Made by a program: the position numbers and the translations under genes. Of a DNA stretch of 64,000 bases, positions 10,105 through 17,497 are shown one piece after another (within the stretch, counting starts at the first letter, position 1; every line of letters starts with the position of its first letter). A model generated the notes under the pieces. The model did not search any database. It was not told the origin of the DNA and was given only the letters and a program-made list of their open reading frames with translations. The stretch comes from Allomuricauda ruestringensis DSM 13258 (GTDB taxonomy: Bacteria > Bacteroidota > Bacteroidia > Flavobacteriales > Flavobacteriaceae). The DNA lies in NCBI RefSeq assembly GCF_000224085.1, contig NC_015945.1, forward strand, positions 3,154,501 through 3,218,500, written 5' to 3'.

Positions 10105-10704
10105 ATGTTGACCTCAATCCCACATATCACAAAAACCCTGTTGTTAGGATTATTTTTTATATCCTGGTTCAACTTTAACGACCCGGAACGGGAAACCAAA
10201 GTGAGGGTGGAGCCAGAGAGTGAGGTTGTTATTGCCGGTACCACCAACGTTAATAATTTTACCTGCAAGTACAATTTACAGGAGTTGGAAATGCCCATTC
10301 GTTTGATCTATGATGAAAAGTCCGAGCAAATTCTTTTTAAAAATGCAGAACTTACATTGATCAACGATTGTTTTGATTGTGGAGGCAAGGCCATTAATAG
10401 AGATTTTCAGGAATTGCTGAAAACAGAACGGCACCCACAAGTAGGGTTAAAACTTCTTTATGTGGAACCTCCATCACCTAATCAAAGTACGGTAGATGTT
10501 GGTATAGAAATCAAGATTGCCGGGGTTTCCCGCAAGTACCGGACACTACTTTATTGTGAACAGACAAAGGATATATGTGTCAACGGCACGTTGGAATTAA
10601 AGCTCAGCGATTTTGAGTTGGAGCCTCCCAAGAAAATGCTGGGCATGATCAAGGTTGATGATGAAATAAAAGTCCATTTAACATTGCAGTTGAGTGAGAT
10701 TTAA
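10105..10704 (+). CDS. YceI-like protein, second copy
   Basis: 199 residues, a divergent YceI-fold protein. It has an N-terminal hydrophobic segment (TKTLLLGLFFISWF), then VVIAGTTNVNNFTCKY, which matches the TGTSTLHDW opening strand of YceI, and a C-terminal LKLSDFELEPPKKMLGMIKV block equal to the final YceI strands of the first copy. It carries six or so cysteines in the mature part (for example NDCFDCGG and LLYCEQTKDICVNG), absent from the first copy, suggesting disulphides or a different ligand. It follows the porin gene after a terminator-like stem and ends with its own terminator. Confidence 0.78.
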   Translation: MLTSIPHITKTLLLGLFFISWFNFNDPERETKVRVEPESEVVIAGTTNVNNFTCKYNLQELEMPIRLIYDEKSEQILFKNAELTLINDCFDCGGKAINRDFQELLKTERHPQVGLKLLYVEPPSPNQSTVDVGIEIKIAGVSRKYRTLLYCEQTKDICVNGTLELKLSDFELEPPKKMLGMIKVDDEIKVHLTLQLSEI

Positions 10705-10724
10705 TTATTGATCACTTGTTGCAC

Positions 10725-10763
10725 AAAAAATCCGTTGGAATGTATATATCTAACGGATTTTTT
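10725..10763 (+). terminator. rho-independent terminator
   Basis: 12-bp stem AAAAAATCCGTT / AACGGATTTTTT with a 15-base AT-rich loop and following T runs, 20 bases after the second YceI gene. Confidence 0.85.
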
Positions 10764-10845
10764 ATTTTTTCACACATTTCATAAAACCTATAATCAGTAT
10801 CTTGTGAACCACATTTGAAACTGAAATTAACTACAAACAATACCA

Positions 10846-11712
10846 ATGAACAGAATTTTATCCTTAAAAGGGATTTTTACCCTCGCCTTTACACTATTTT
10901 CAATTACATTTTATGCTCAAGACAGTTTTGGGGGACTCGCATTGTACACCGTGCGTGAAAACATGGGGGAAGATGCCAAGGCTACTTTACAAAAGGTGGC
11001 GGATGCAGGTTATGCCTATATTGAAGCTGCTGATTATAAAGACGGAAAGTTTTATGGCATGGAGCCACAAGCATTTAAAGCCTACGCGGAGAGTTTGGGG
11101 CTAGACCCGGTAAGTGCGCACATGGGGGGGGCAACTATGGAAAATGCAGATCAACAAATTGCAGACACCAAGGCCGCAGGATTTGAATATTTTACCATTC
11201 CAGTACCACCGATGGGTATGTTTACTTTTGATCGTGAGAACAGGACCATGGGCATGAAAGGTACTATGAAAGAGTTTGCCGATATTCTCACAATATTGGG
11301 AAAAAAATGTGATGCAGCTGGATTAAAACTGTTGTACCACAATCACGATTTTGAATTCAAGGACAATGAAGAAGGTGTAAAACCAATAGTTTATTTACTG
11401 GAAAACACGGACCCAAAATATGTAAACTTCCAAATGGATCTATATTGGGTTACAAGAGCCGGAGCAGACCCGGTCGGCTATTTTGAGGAATACCCAGGAA
11501 GATTCAAGTTATGGCACGTAAAGGACATGGACGAGGAAGGGAAATTTGCACCCGTAGGAGAAGGCACCATTGACTTTAAAAGAATTTTGGGAGAAAAAGA
11601 AGCTTCCGGAATGATAAAATACTTTGTTGAACAGGATATGACCTGGGATAAAAAACCTTTGGAAGTCATTAAGATTAGCCATAAAGGTTTGAAAGAGATA
11701 GGTTTTAAGTAA
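10846..11712 (+). CDS. exported sugar phosphate isomerase/epimerase (TIM barrel)
   Basis: Xylose isomerase-like/AP endonuclease 2 TIM-barrel protein, 288 residues. Signal peptide at about 1-24 (GIFTLAFTLFSITFYAQ). The barrel shows the usual metal/substrate residues: YIEAAD near residue 65, the LLYHNHDFEF strand with two His, FQMDLYW and LWHVKDMD, and the terminal FVEQDM strand. Such exported members often belong to sugar-oxidation or keto-sugar catabolism sets in Bacteroidetes; the substrate cannot be read from the sequence. It stands alone between a terminator and the tRNA. Confidence 0.88.
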   Translation: MNRILSLKGIFTLAFTLFSITFYAQDSFGGLALYTVRENMGEDAKATLQKVADAGYAYIEAADYKDGKFYGMEPQAFKAYAESLGLDPVSAHMGGATMENADQQIADTKAAGFEYFTIPVPPMGMFTFDRENRTMGMKGTMKEFADILTILGKKCDAAGLKLLYHNHDFEFKDNEEGVKPIVYLLENTDPKYVNFQMDLYWVTRAGADPVGYFEEYPGRFKLWHVKDMDEEGKFAPVGEGTIDFKRILGEKEASGMIKYFVEQDMTWDKKPLEVIKISHKGLKEIGFK

Positions 11713-11794
11713 AAAACAATGTAACCGTTGTGAAGGCCTTTTCATAAAAGTGATAAGAAATCAAAAAAATATTTTTTACAATCGGTTACATTAG

Positions 11795-11802
11795 TATCTT
11801 TG
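11795..11802 (+). promoter_or_regulatory. -7 promoter box of tRNA-Arg
   Basis: TATCTTTG fits the flavobacterial TAnnTTTG box and stands 16 bases before the tRNA. Confidence 0.65.
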
Positions 11803-11817
11803 CACCCGCAAAAGTTT

Positions 11818-11894
11818 GGTCGCGTAGCTCAGCTGGATAGAGCATCTGCCTTCTAAGCAGACGGTCACAGGTTCGAATCCTGTCGCGATCACCA
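11818..11894 (+). tRNA. tRNA-Arg (anticodon TCT), CCA encoded
   Basis: Complete cloverleaf of 77 bases: acceptor stem GGTCGCG/CGCGATC (one G-T pair), D arm GCTC/GAGC, anticodon stem TCTGC/GCAGA around loop CTTCTAA (anticodon TCT, reads AGA), T arm ACAGG TTCGAAT CCTGT, discriminator A and encoded CCA. Its 3' end is the edge of a region rich in accessory genes and mobile debris. Confidence 0.97.
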
Positions 11895-11905
11895 GTAAAT
11901 AAAGG

Positions 11906-11941
11906 GCCTTGGAGAGTTTCTCTTTCTAAGGCTTATTTTTT
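11906..11941 (+). terminator. terminator of tRNA-Arg
   Basis: Interrupted stem GCCTT..AGAG / CTCT..AAGGC followed by TTATTTTTT, 11 bases after the tRNA. Confidence 0.7.
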
Positions 11942-12488
11942 AGCAAACAATTTGCAAACACGTTATTTTTTAACTTTTTTTGAACCCATTTGCGTGGTTT
12001 TGCTATTTGATAGCACTATTTACTCATTCAATTGGATGGTAGATAGATTTGATACACCAAAAATTGCATATTGTTTTTCGCCAGTTTTATTTTTTGATGT
12101 CTGTAGATACCCCAATCTTTAGGATAGGTTTTCTACAAAACTAATTTAATTATGAAGCCGCCCCTTTAATAGATCGACCGGTCTTTCATAGTTAATGGAC
12201 TGTTGATCGATGTGCCATTTTACTATTGAATCCAGACTCCAATATAGGGAGGGACGGCCAATATACCACAATTACGGATAAATAGAGCCGATTAAAATGT
12301 CCCTTTAAACTATTGTAATGCAAAGAGTTGATGTCAATTTACCCGTGCTCATTCAATTCCGCAGTAGTTGGTGTGCCCTATTCGTTTTTTGCAGTCTTAA
12401 GTTTCAATGCCAACGGTTAGAGCACTCCAACTTGATATGACTTTTAACCATATTGCGTTAGGAAACGGGCTTTTACAGCCCTATTTTT
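11942..12488. other. gene-free stretch downstream of tRNA-Arg
   Basis: About 550 bases with no credible ORF. Just after the terminator stands a short direct repeat, GCAAACAATTTGCAAACA, of the type often seen at tRNA-adjacent integration sites. The rest is unremarkable AT-rich sequence. It reads like the worn end of an integrated element, but no integrase fragment is visible. Confidence 0.4.
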
Positions 12489-13487
12489 CTATCTATCTCC
12501 AACCCAATGTGGATAAATTGATGCTTGCGCTGATATTTCATTGAGAAGCTTTAGGTGTTCTTCGGACAAATTCCAGCCGACGGAATCAATATTGGAGAGC
12601 AATTGCTTTTCGTTTCTTGCACCAATTACTATGTTGGAAACGCATTTGTTTTGAAGCAACCAGTTGATGGCAATCTGTGGAATGGATTTTCCGATTTCGT
12701 TACTTATTTTTTCCAAAACGTCAACAACATTAAATAGGAATTCGTCCTCAACTGGCGGTGCCCCTACATCTCCGCCCGATTTTATCCTGCCTGCCTTCAT
12801 TTCCATTCCCCTTTTTATTTTACCCGTCAATCGACCCCAACCCAACGGACTCCAAACCATCAATCCCATATTTTGGTCTTCCAATAGTGGCAACAGTTCC
12901 TGTTCACAATCCCGACCAATCAGTGAATAATAGCCTTGGTAGATGACGTACTTTTCCAAATTTGCCCTTTCTGATATGGAAAGTGATTTCATCAGTTGCC
13001 AAGAAGCAAAATTTGAACAGCCGATGTACCTTACCTTTCCACTTTTTACCATATTGTCAAGGGTTCTCAATGTTTCCTCAATAGGTGTTTTTCGGTCAAA
13101 ACCGTGCATTAAATACAAATCGATATAATCTGTGCCCAACCTTTTCAAACTGTCTTCAAGGGCATTCATCAAATGGTATCGGGACGAGCCCCTTTCGTTG
13201 GGTTGTTCGCCCATTTGGAAAGTTGCTTTGGTGGAAACTATGCTTTTGTCCCTTTTTCCTTTTAACGCTTTGCCCAATACGATTTCCGAATCACCAAGGG
13301 AATAGACATTGGCCGTGTCAAAAAAATTGATGCCCCTTTCAAGGCAAATGTCGATAAGCCGAGTAGCTTCTTTTACATCGGTTTGTCCCCAACGCTGAAA
13401 AAACTCGTTGGTTCCGCCAAAAGTCCCTGTTCCAAGGCTCAATACAGGTACTTTCAATCCTGAATTTCCTAAATTTCTGTATTCCAT
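12489..13487 (-). CDS. aldo/keto reductase
   Basis: NADPH-dependent cytosolic oxidoreductase of the AKR superfamily, 332 residues. The TIM barrel starts at MEYRNLGNSGLKVPVLSLGT; the catalytic tetrad is visible as Asp and Tyr in FFDTANVYSLGDSE, Lys in STKATF, and His in LYLMHGFD. The C-terminal NADPH loop is VIGARNEKQLLSNIDS. It belongs to the YajO/Tas-like branch; the substrate is unknown. It lies 23 bases after the MFS gene on the same strand, so the two are an operon, probably a detoxification unit with the Crp-type regulator upstream. Confidence 0.9.
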   Translation of the reverse strand: MEYRNLGNSGLKVPVLSLGTGTFGGTNEFFQRWGQTDVKEATRLIDICLERGINFFDTANVYSLGDSEIVLGKALKGKRDKSIVSTKATFQMGEQPNERGSSRYHLMNALEDSLKRLGTDYIDLYLMHGFDRKTPIEETLRTLDNMVKSGKVRYIGCSNFASWQLMKSLSISERANLEKYVIYQGYYSLIGRDCEQELLPLLEDQNMGLMVWSPLGWGRLTGKIKRGMEMKAGRIKSGGDVGAPPVEDEFLFNVVDVLEKISNEIGKSIPQIAINWLLQNKCVSNIVIGARNEKQLLSNIDSVGWNLSEEHLKLLNEISAQASIYPHWVGDR

Positions 13488-13510
13488 TTCTATCTGTTTT
13501 TATGTTAAAA

Positions 13511-14704
13511 TTATTTTTCTCTTTTTATACTAATGATTGCCATTACGATTGCCATTAGTGAAAACCCCGCACTCATTAATGTAATTGACAATAGTCCCAA
13601 TGATTCGGAAATGAGCATTCCCCCAATGGATGAGCCCAATGCTATTCCTACATTGAATGCGGAAATGTTCAAGACCGAAGCGACATCTTCGGTTCCGGCC
13701 AGGTATTTTTCTGAAAGCTGAATAACGTACAATTGCATGCCGGGAACGGTCCCAAATCCTATGAAGCCCATTGTTGCTACCAAAATGAGTGCGGTGTTCC
13801 TGTACGGTAACAATAGGTACATCAACCCAAATGCGATGAATAGTATGGCGAACAATAAAATCAGGGTTCTGGCAGGTTTTTTATTGGAAAACTTTCCGCC
13901 CATAAGGTTTCCGAAGGCAACAGCAACACCATAGAGCAATAGGATAAGGGTGATTTGGTTTTCGGTAAACCCTGAAATATTTTCCAATAGGGGGGATAAA
14001 AATGTGAACGTTCCGAACAGCGCGGCAAATGAAAATAATGTCAACGAGAAACCTAAAAGCATTGATTTGTTTCCCAAGACCTTGAACTGGTCCTTGAGTC
14101 TAATTGGTGCGCCTTTTTCTATGTCTTTTGGCAGCCAAAGTTGATTTGCCAACAGGCAAAGAAATCCTATAACAGCAATGCCACCAAAGGTAAAACGCCA
14201 CCCAAATTGCTGACCAATATAAGTGCCGAGCGGAACGCCGGTTACCATGGCAACGGTCAAGCCCGTAAACATAATTGCAATGGACGTGGCCCTTTTTTCT
14301 TTGGAAACCATACTGCTGGCGATATTTGCACCAATGCCAACAAAAACGCCGTGGGCAACTCCCGACAAAATCCTTGCAACAATCAATAGACTGAAGTTGG
14401 ATGAGATCGAAGCCAAACCATTGCCGACCACAAAAAGCAGCATAATGGTAATCAGCAATCTTTTCCGATTGATCTTATTGGTAAATGCCGCTACAAATGG
14501 CCCGCCAATGGCCACACCTATGGCGTAGGAAGTTACCAACCAACCGGTCGAAGCTATGCCAATTGAAAATTCTTTGGCGATGGTCGGTAAGAGGCCGATC
14601 ATTACAACTTCGGTAGTTCCAATGGCAAAAACACTTACGGTCAAAGCCCAAATAGCAATGGGCATGCGATTTTGTTCGACAGTTAAGACCTTGTTATTTT
14701 TCAT
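13511..14704 (-). CDS. MFS transporter, AraJ-type drug/sugar efflux
   Basis: Twelve-helix major facilitator protein of the AraJ/YdhP efflux group. The frame opens at 14746, but the ATG at 14704 (MKNNKVLTVEQNRMPIAI) is preferred since it puts a short cytoplasmic tail before helix 1 (IWALTVSVFAIGTTEVVMIG). The motif-A-like loop NKINRKRLL lies between helices 2 and 3. The start region is followed by family sequences FSIGIASTGWLVTSYAIGVA. Upstream on the same strand is a Crp/Fnr-type regulator, downstream an aldo/keto reductase. Confidence 0.9.
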   Translation of the reverse strand: MKNNKVLTVEQNRMPIAIWALTVSVFAIGTTEVVMIGLLPTIAKEFSIGIASTGWLVTSYAIGVAIGGPFVAAFTNKINRKRLLITIMLLFVVGNGLASISSNFSLLIVARILSGVAHGVFVGIGANIASSMVSKEKRATSIAIMFTGLTVAMVTGVPLGTYIGQQFGWRFTFGGIAVIGFLCLLANQLWLPKDIEKGAPIRLKDQFKVLGNKSMLLGFSLTLFSFAALFGTFTFLSPLLENISGFTENQITLILLLYGVAVAFGNLMGGKFSNKKPARTLILLFAILFIAFGLMYLLLPYRNTALILVATMGFIGFGTVPGMQLYVIQLSEKYLAGTEDVASVLNISAFNVGIALGSSIGGMLISESLGLLSITLMSAGFSLMAIVMAIISIKREK

Positions 14705-14780
14705 TGGGACAAAGTTCCGAGGAGCAATTTTTGCCCAACAGGACATTTGTCAAAGATTTGATGTGAGGAATGTCACATTT

Positions 14781-15356
14781 TTAGAGCTCGATTTTGGTCA
14801 ATCGGCTCAAAGTTTCCCGTGTAACCCCCAGATAGGAAGCTACCATGGACTTGGGCACTCGTTGCATCAAACCTGGATATAAAGTAATGAGATTGTGATA
14901 TCGGTCGTTGGCATTACTGCTGAGAAAGCAGAGGATACGTTTTTGTAAAGCAATATAGCCATTGGTAGTTTTTTTGAGGAAAAAAGTCTGCATTTTGGGC
15001 AATTCCCTGCTCAGCTTTTCTTTATTCTCCAAGGTCAAGGCAAGTGTTTCGGTATTTTCAAGACAGTCTACGATCAAAGTTGCTTTGGTTTTATGGTGAA
15101 ACGCTTCTGAATCCGTGATCCACCAATTTTCCATGCCAAACTGCAAAATATGTTCTTTGCCGTCATCATCCAGTTTGGTAACGCGCATCAATCCTTTCAG
15201 TACAAAGAAATCAAATGGGGCATAGTCGCCCTCATGTAGAACAATTAGATGTTTTTTGAACGTTTTTTTTTGAAAGTGTTCCAGTACAAATTCAAATTCA
15301 TCATCGGTTAACCGTACTATTTCCTCTATTTGTTTTCTTAATGGATGTTTGTTCAT
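14781..15356 (-). CDS. Crp/Fnr-family transcriptional regulator
   Basis: 191 residues. N-terminal cyclic-nucleotide-binding-like beta-roll (about 20-125; HEGDYAPFDFFVLKGLMRV) and a C-terminal winged helix with SMVASYLGVTRETLSRL as the recognition helix region. The HTH is the short form common in Bacteroidetes. There are no clustered N-terminal cysteines, so it is not an Fe-S Fnr. Located just upstream of the MFS and aldo/keto reductase genes in the same direction, it is the likely regulator of that pair. Confidence 0.9.
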   Translation of the reverse strand: MNKHPLRKQIEEIVRLTDDEFEFVLEHFQKKTFKKHLIVLHEGDYAPFDFFVLKGLMRVTKLDDDGKEHILQFGMENWWITDSEAFHHKTKATLIVDCLENTETLALTLENKEKLSRELPKMQTFFLKKTTNGYIALQKRILCFLSSNANDRYHNLITLYPGLMQRVPKSMVASYLGVTRETLSRLTKIEL

Positions 15357-15630
15357 TTATATCATTTGCGTTTTCTTGCATTGCAAAGGTACCAGACCCA
15401 TACGTAGCCCTGTTCACATTAGGGTTGATTTTAAATGTATTTAAATATACGAAGTACGGGGAGAATGAGGACGGGTTACTTTTTGGTGTTGATGGTTGAG
15501 GTTGCCTTTTCGTCTATACTGTGGCATGGTTGATTTTTTGGGCCATTGCGCTGTAATTAGAGGGACTTGATTTTTCTCTAGGGTTGACCTACGATTCTAA
15601 TTGAACGGGATTTTACACTTATATCTACCG

Positions 15631-16668
15631 TTATTGTTCTTTTAAAAAATTCACAATCTCATCTATCAATTCTTTCCTTCCCCTTTCATCTCTGTCCAAA
15701 AATACGTAGTGGGTTCCTTTGATGGTTTTAACCCTTTTTCTCTCGGTGTTCCTTAAATCTTTTTCAATGGCCACCAAATCCTGAGGTCTTGACCAAAAAT
15801 CCAAATCGGTTCTCAGGATCAACGTAGGACAGGTAATTGAAGATGCATCCCAATATTTTCTGCCATTGGACATATAAAAAGATTCTTCCCGATAGCCACC
15901 CGGAACCTTCATGGTAGTCTTATCCTCCCCAAAACCAACGGCCGTTGTTCGATATGCTTCCATTATCAAAGAATCCCTCCAGTCTTGTTTGTTCTCTATC
16001 GGGATCGTAGAAGTCCACTTCCTTACGAGCCCTTCTTTGTCGGAAACCCTAAAAAACCCGGTTTTGTTGAATTTGGTAGAATCAGACTCTTGCCAAAAGA
16101 AATGCTTCAATTCCCAAGGCGCATTAGTTCCATATAATGAATTAAGGGATATGAATTCAGCTAATTTATCGGAATTTTGAGCTGCATAACTTCCTCCCCA
16201 ATGTCCACCTGTAGCCCAACCGAATATGGATACTTTGTCTACCTTGTCTTTTGCCCTTATATATTCAACTACGCTGTTTATATCTTGTGTCGCCTCTTTA
16301 AAATTTCCTATGACCGTTGTGCTATCGCTTAAATTATAACTTGGTAAAGTAGATTTTTCCCAACCCCGTATGTTCATCAGGTATACCTTTATTCCCCTTT
16401 TTACCAAAGCCTTTGCAAATGAACCATTGGGAACATCTAAATCAAAGGAAGCGATTGCCCCTGGACCACCTCCATGAATTAGGATCAAAGGATATTCACT
16501 TATTTGTTCTTTTGATTCAGACAAAAACTCTCTAACGAAGATTTGAACATCATCGGTACTACTTACAAAGAAGTCCTTAAACTCAATATCCTTATTACTT
16601 TGTCCTCTATTGTCAGTTCTCCAACTTACCAATTGCAGAAGAATTGTTATTAGTAAAAGCTTTTTCAT
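15631..16668 (-). CDS. alpha/beta hydrolase-fold protein, nucleophile Ser replaced by Ala
   Basis: Secreted or membrane-anchored protein with an alpha/beta hydrolase fold. The frame opens at 16707, but the ATG at 16668 (MKKLLLITILLQLVSW) gives a clean signal peptide. The oxyanion-loop region IHGGGPG is intact, the acid is in LRTDLDFWSRP, and the late His is in IKGTHYVFLDRDE. The nucleophile elbow, expected G-x-S-x-G, reads G-W-A-T-G (codon GCT at about 16218), so the usual serine is missing. It may be a non-hydrolytic member or use another mechanism. No operon partner is visible. Confidence 0.82.
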   Translation of the reverse strand: MKKLLLITILLQLVSWRTDNRGQSNKDIEFKDFFVSSTDDVQIFVREFLSESKEQISEYPLILIHGGGPGAIASFDLDVPNGSFAKALVKRGIKVYLMNIRGWEKSTLPSYNLSDSTTVIGNFKEATQDINSVVEYIRAKDKVDKVSIFGWATGGHWGGSYAAQNSDKLAEFISLNSLYGTNAPWELKHFFWQESDSTKFNKTGFFRVSDKEGLVRKWTSTIPIENKQDWRDSLIMEAYRTTAVGFGEDKTTMKVPGGYREESFYMSNGRKYWDASSITCPTLILRTDLDFWSRPQDLVAIEKDLRNTERKRVKTIKGTHYVFLDRDERGRKELIDEIVNFLKEQ

Positions 16669-16919
16669 TTTCCAAACCAGGGTTGTCATAGTGTCTATAT
16701 TGCTCAATTAATTTAATTAAATTATTTTTTTCTTTTTAATAATTAGCACTTTAAGAGAAAAGTTACAAAACTGCATATTTTGTTTTATTAAATGGCTTAA
16801 TAAAATAACTCTGTTGTCACATTCTTTTTCGTTTTAGCTAAATCCGTAGTAATGAAACCTATGATTATTAATTGTTTATAACCTTCCACATTACTTTTAG
16901 CATCATAAAATTCAAGACA

Positions 16920-17396
16920 ATGGCTACTTATACAATCAATCTTAACGGAGAGGATCAATCCTTCACATGTGATGAAAACATGCCTTTACTATGGGTGTTA
17001 AGGGAAGTTTTGCAAAAAACAGGCACAAAGTACGGTTGTGGGATAGGTCAGTGCGGGGCTTGTACTATCCATTTGGACGGAAACGCAGTACGATCATGTA
17101 TGATGCCAATATCCGCAGTAGGAGAAGCAAAGATAACCACCATAGAAGGAATAGGCGATCCTGAACTTCATCCCGTACAACAAGCATGGAAGGAACTTCA
17201 AGTTCCACAGTGCGGATATTGCCAAAGCGGACAAATTATGAGTGCTGTGCATTTACTTCAGCAAAATCCCGATCCGAGCGATGATGAAATAACAGAAGTG
17301 ATGTCAGGAAATATCTGTCGTTGTGGTACCTACGACAGAATAAAAAAGGCCGTTCGTTTGGCAACTAAATTATTGGAGAATAATCAACTGCCATAG
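16920..17396 (+). CDS. (2Fe-2S)-binding subunit of a molybdenum hydroxylase (IorA-like)
   Basis: Electron-transfer subunit of a xanthine-dehydrogenase-family enzyme. The ATG at 16920 (MATYTINLNGE) is chosen over the upstream one at 16872 because it gives the family start. Domain 1 (residues about 1-75) is plant-ferredoxin-like with CGCGIGQCGAC and a later Cys; domain 2 (about 80-155) is the helical [2Fe-2S] domain with QCGYCQSG and GNICRCGTY. Eight cluster cysteines are present. The large Mo subunit starts 101 bases downstream. There is no FAD subunit, as in isoquinoline 1-oxidoreductase and aldehyde oxidoreductases that pass electrons to cytochromes or quinone. Confidence 0.93.
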   Translation: MATYTINLNGEDQSFTCDENMPLLWVLREVLQKTGTKYGCGIGQCGACTIHLDGNAVRSCMMPISAVGEAKITTIEGIGDPELHPVQQAWKELQVPQCGYCQSGQIMSAVHLLQQNPDPSDDEITEVMSGNICRCGTYDRIKKAVRLATKLLENNQLP

Positions 17397-17497
17397 CGTA
17401 AGCATATAAGGTCTTCCAACAAAAGGACCTCAACTCATCTGAATGTAGAATACTAAATAATAAGACCCGCTTAGTGGGATTTAAAAAGGCAAATGCT

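Noticed and set aside
12421..12480. GTTAG-containing words (CGGTTAGAGC, GCGTTAGGAA) resembling integron core sites
   Set aside because: No folded palindrome or matching partner site is seen around them; chance is likely.
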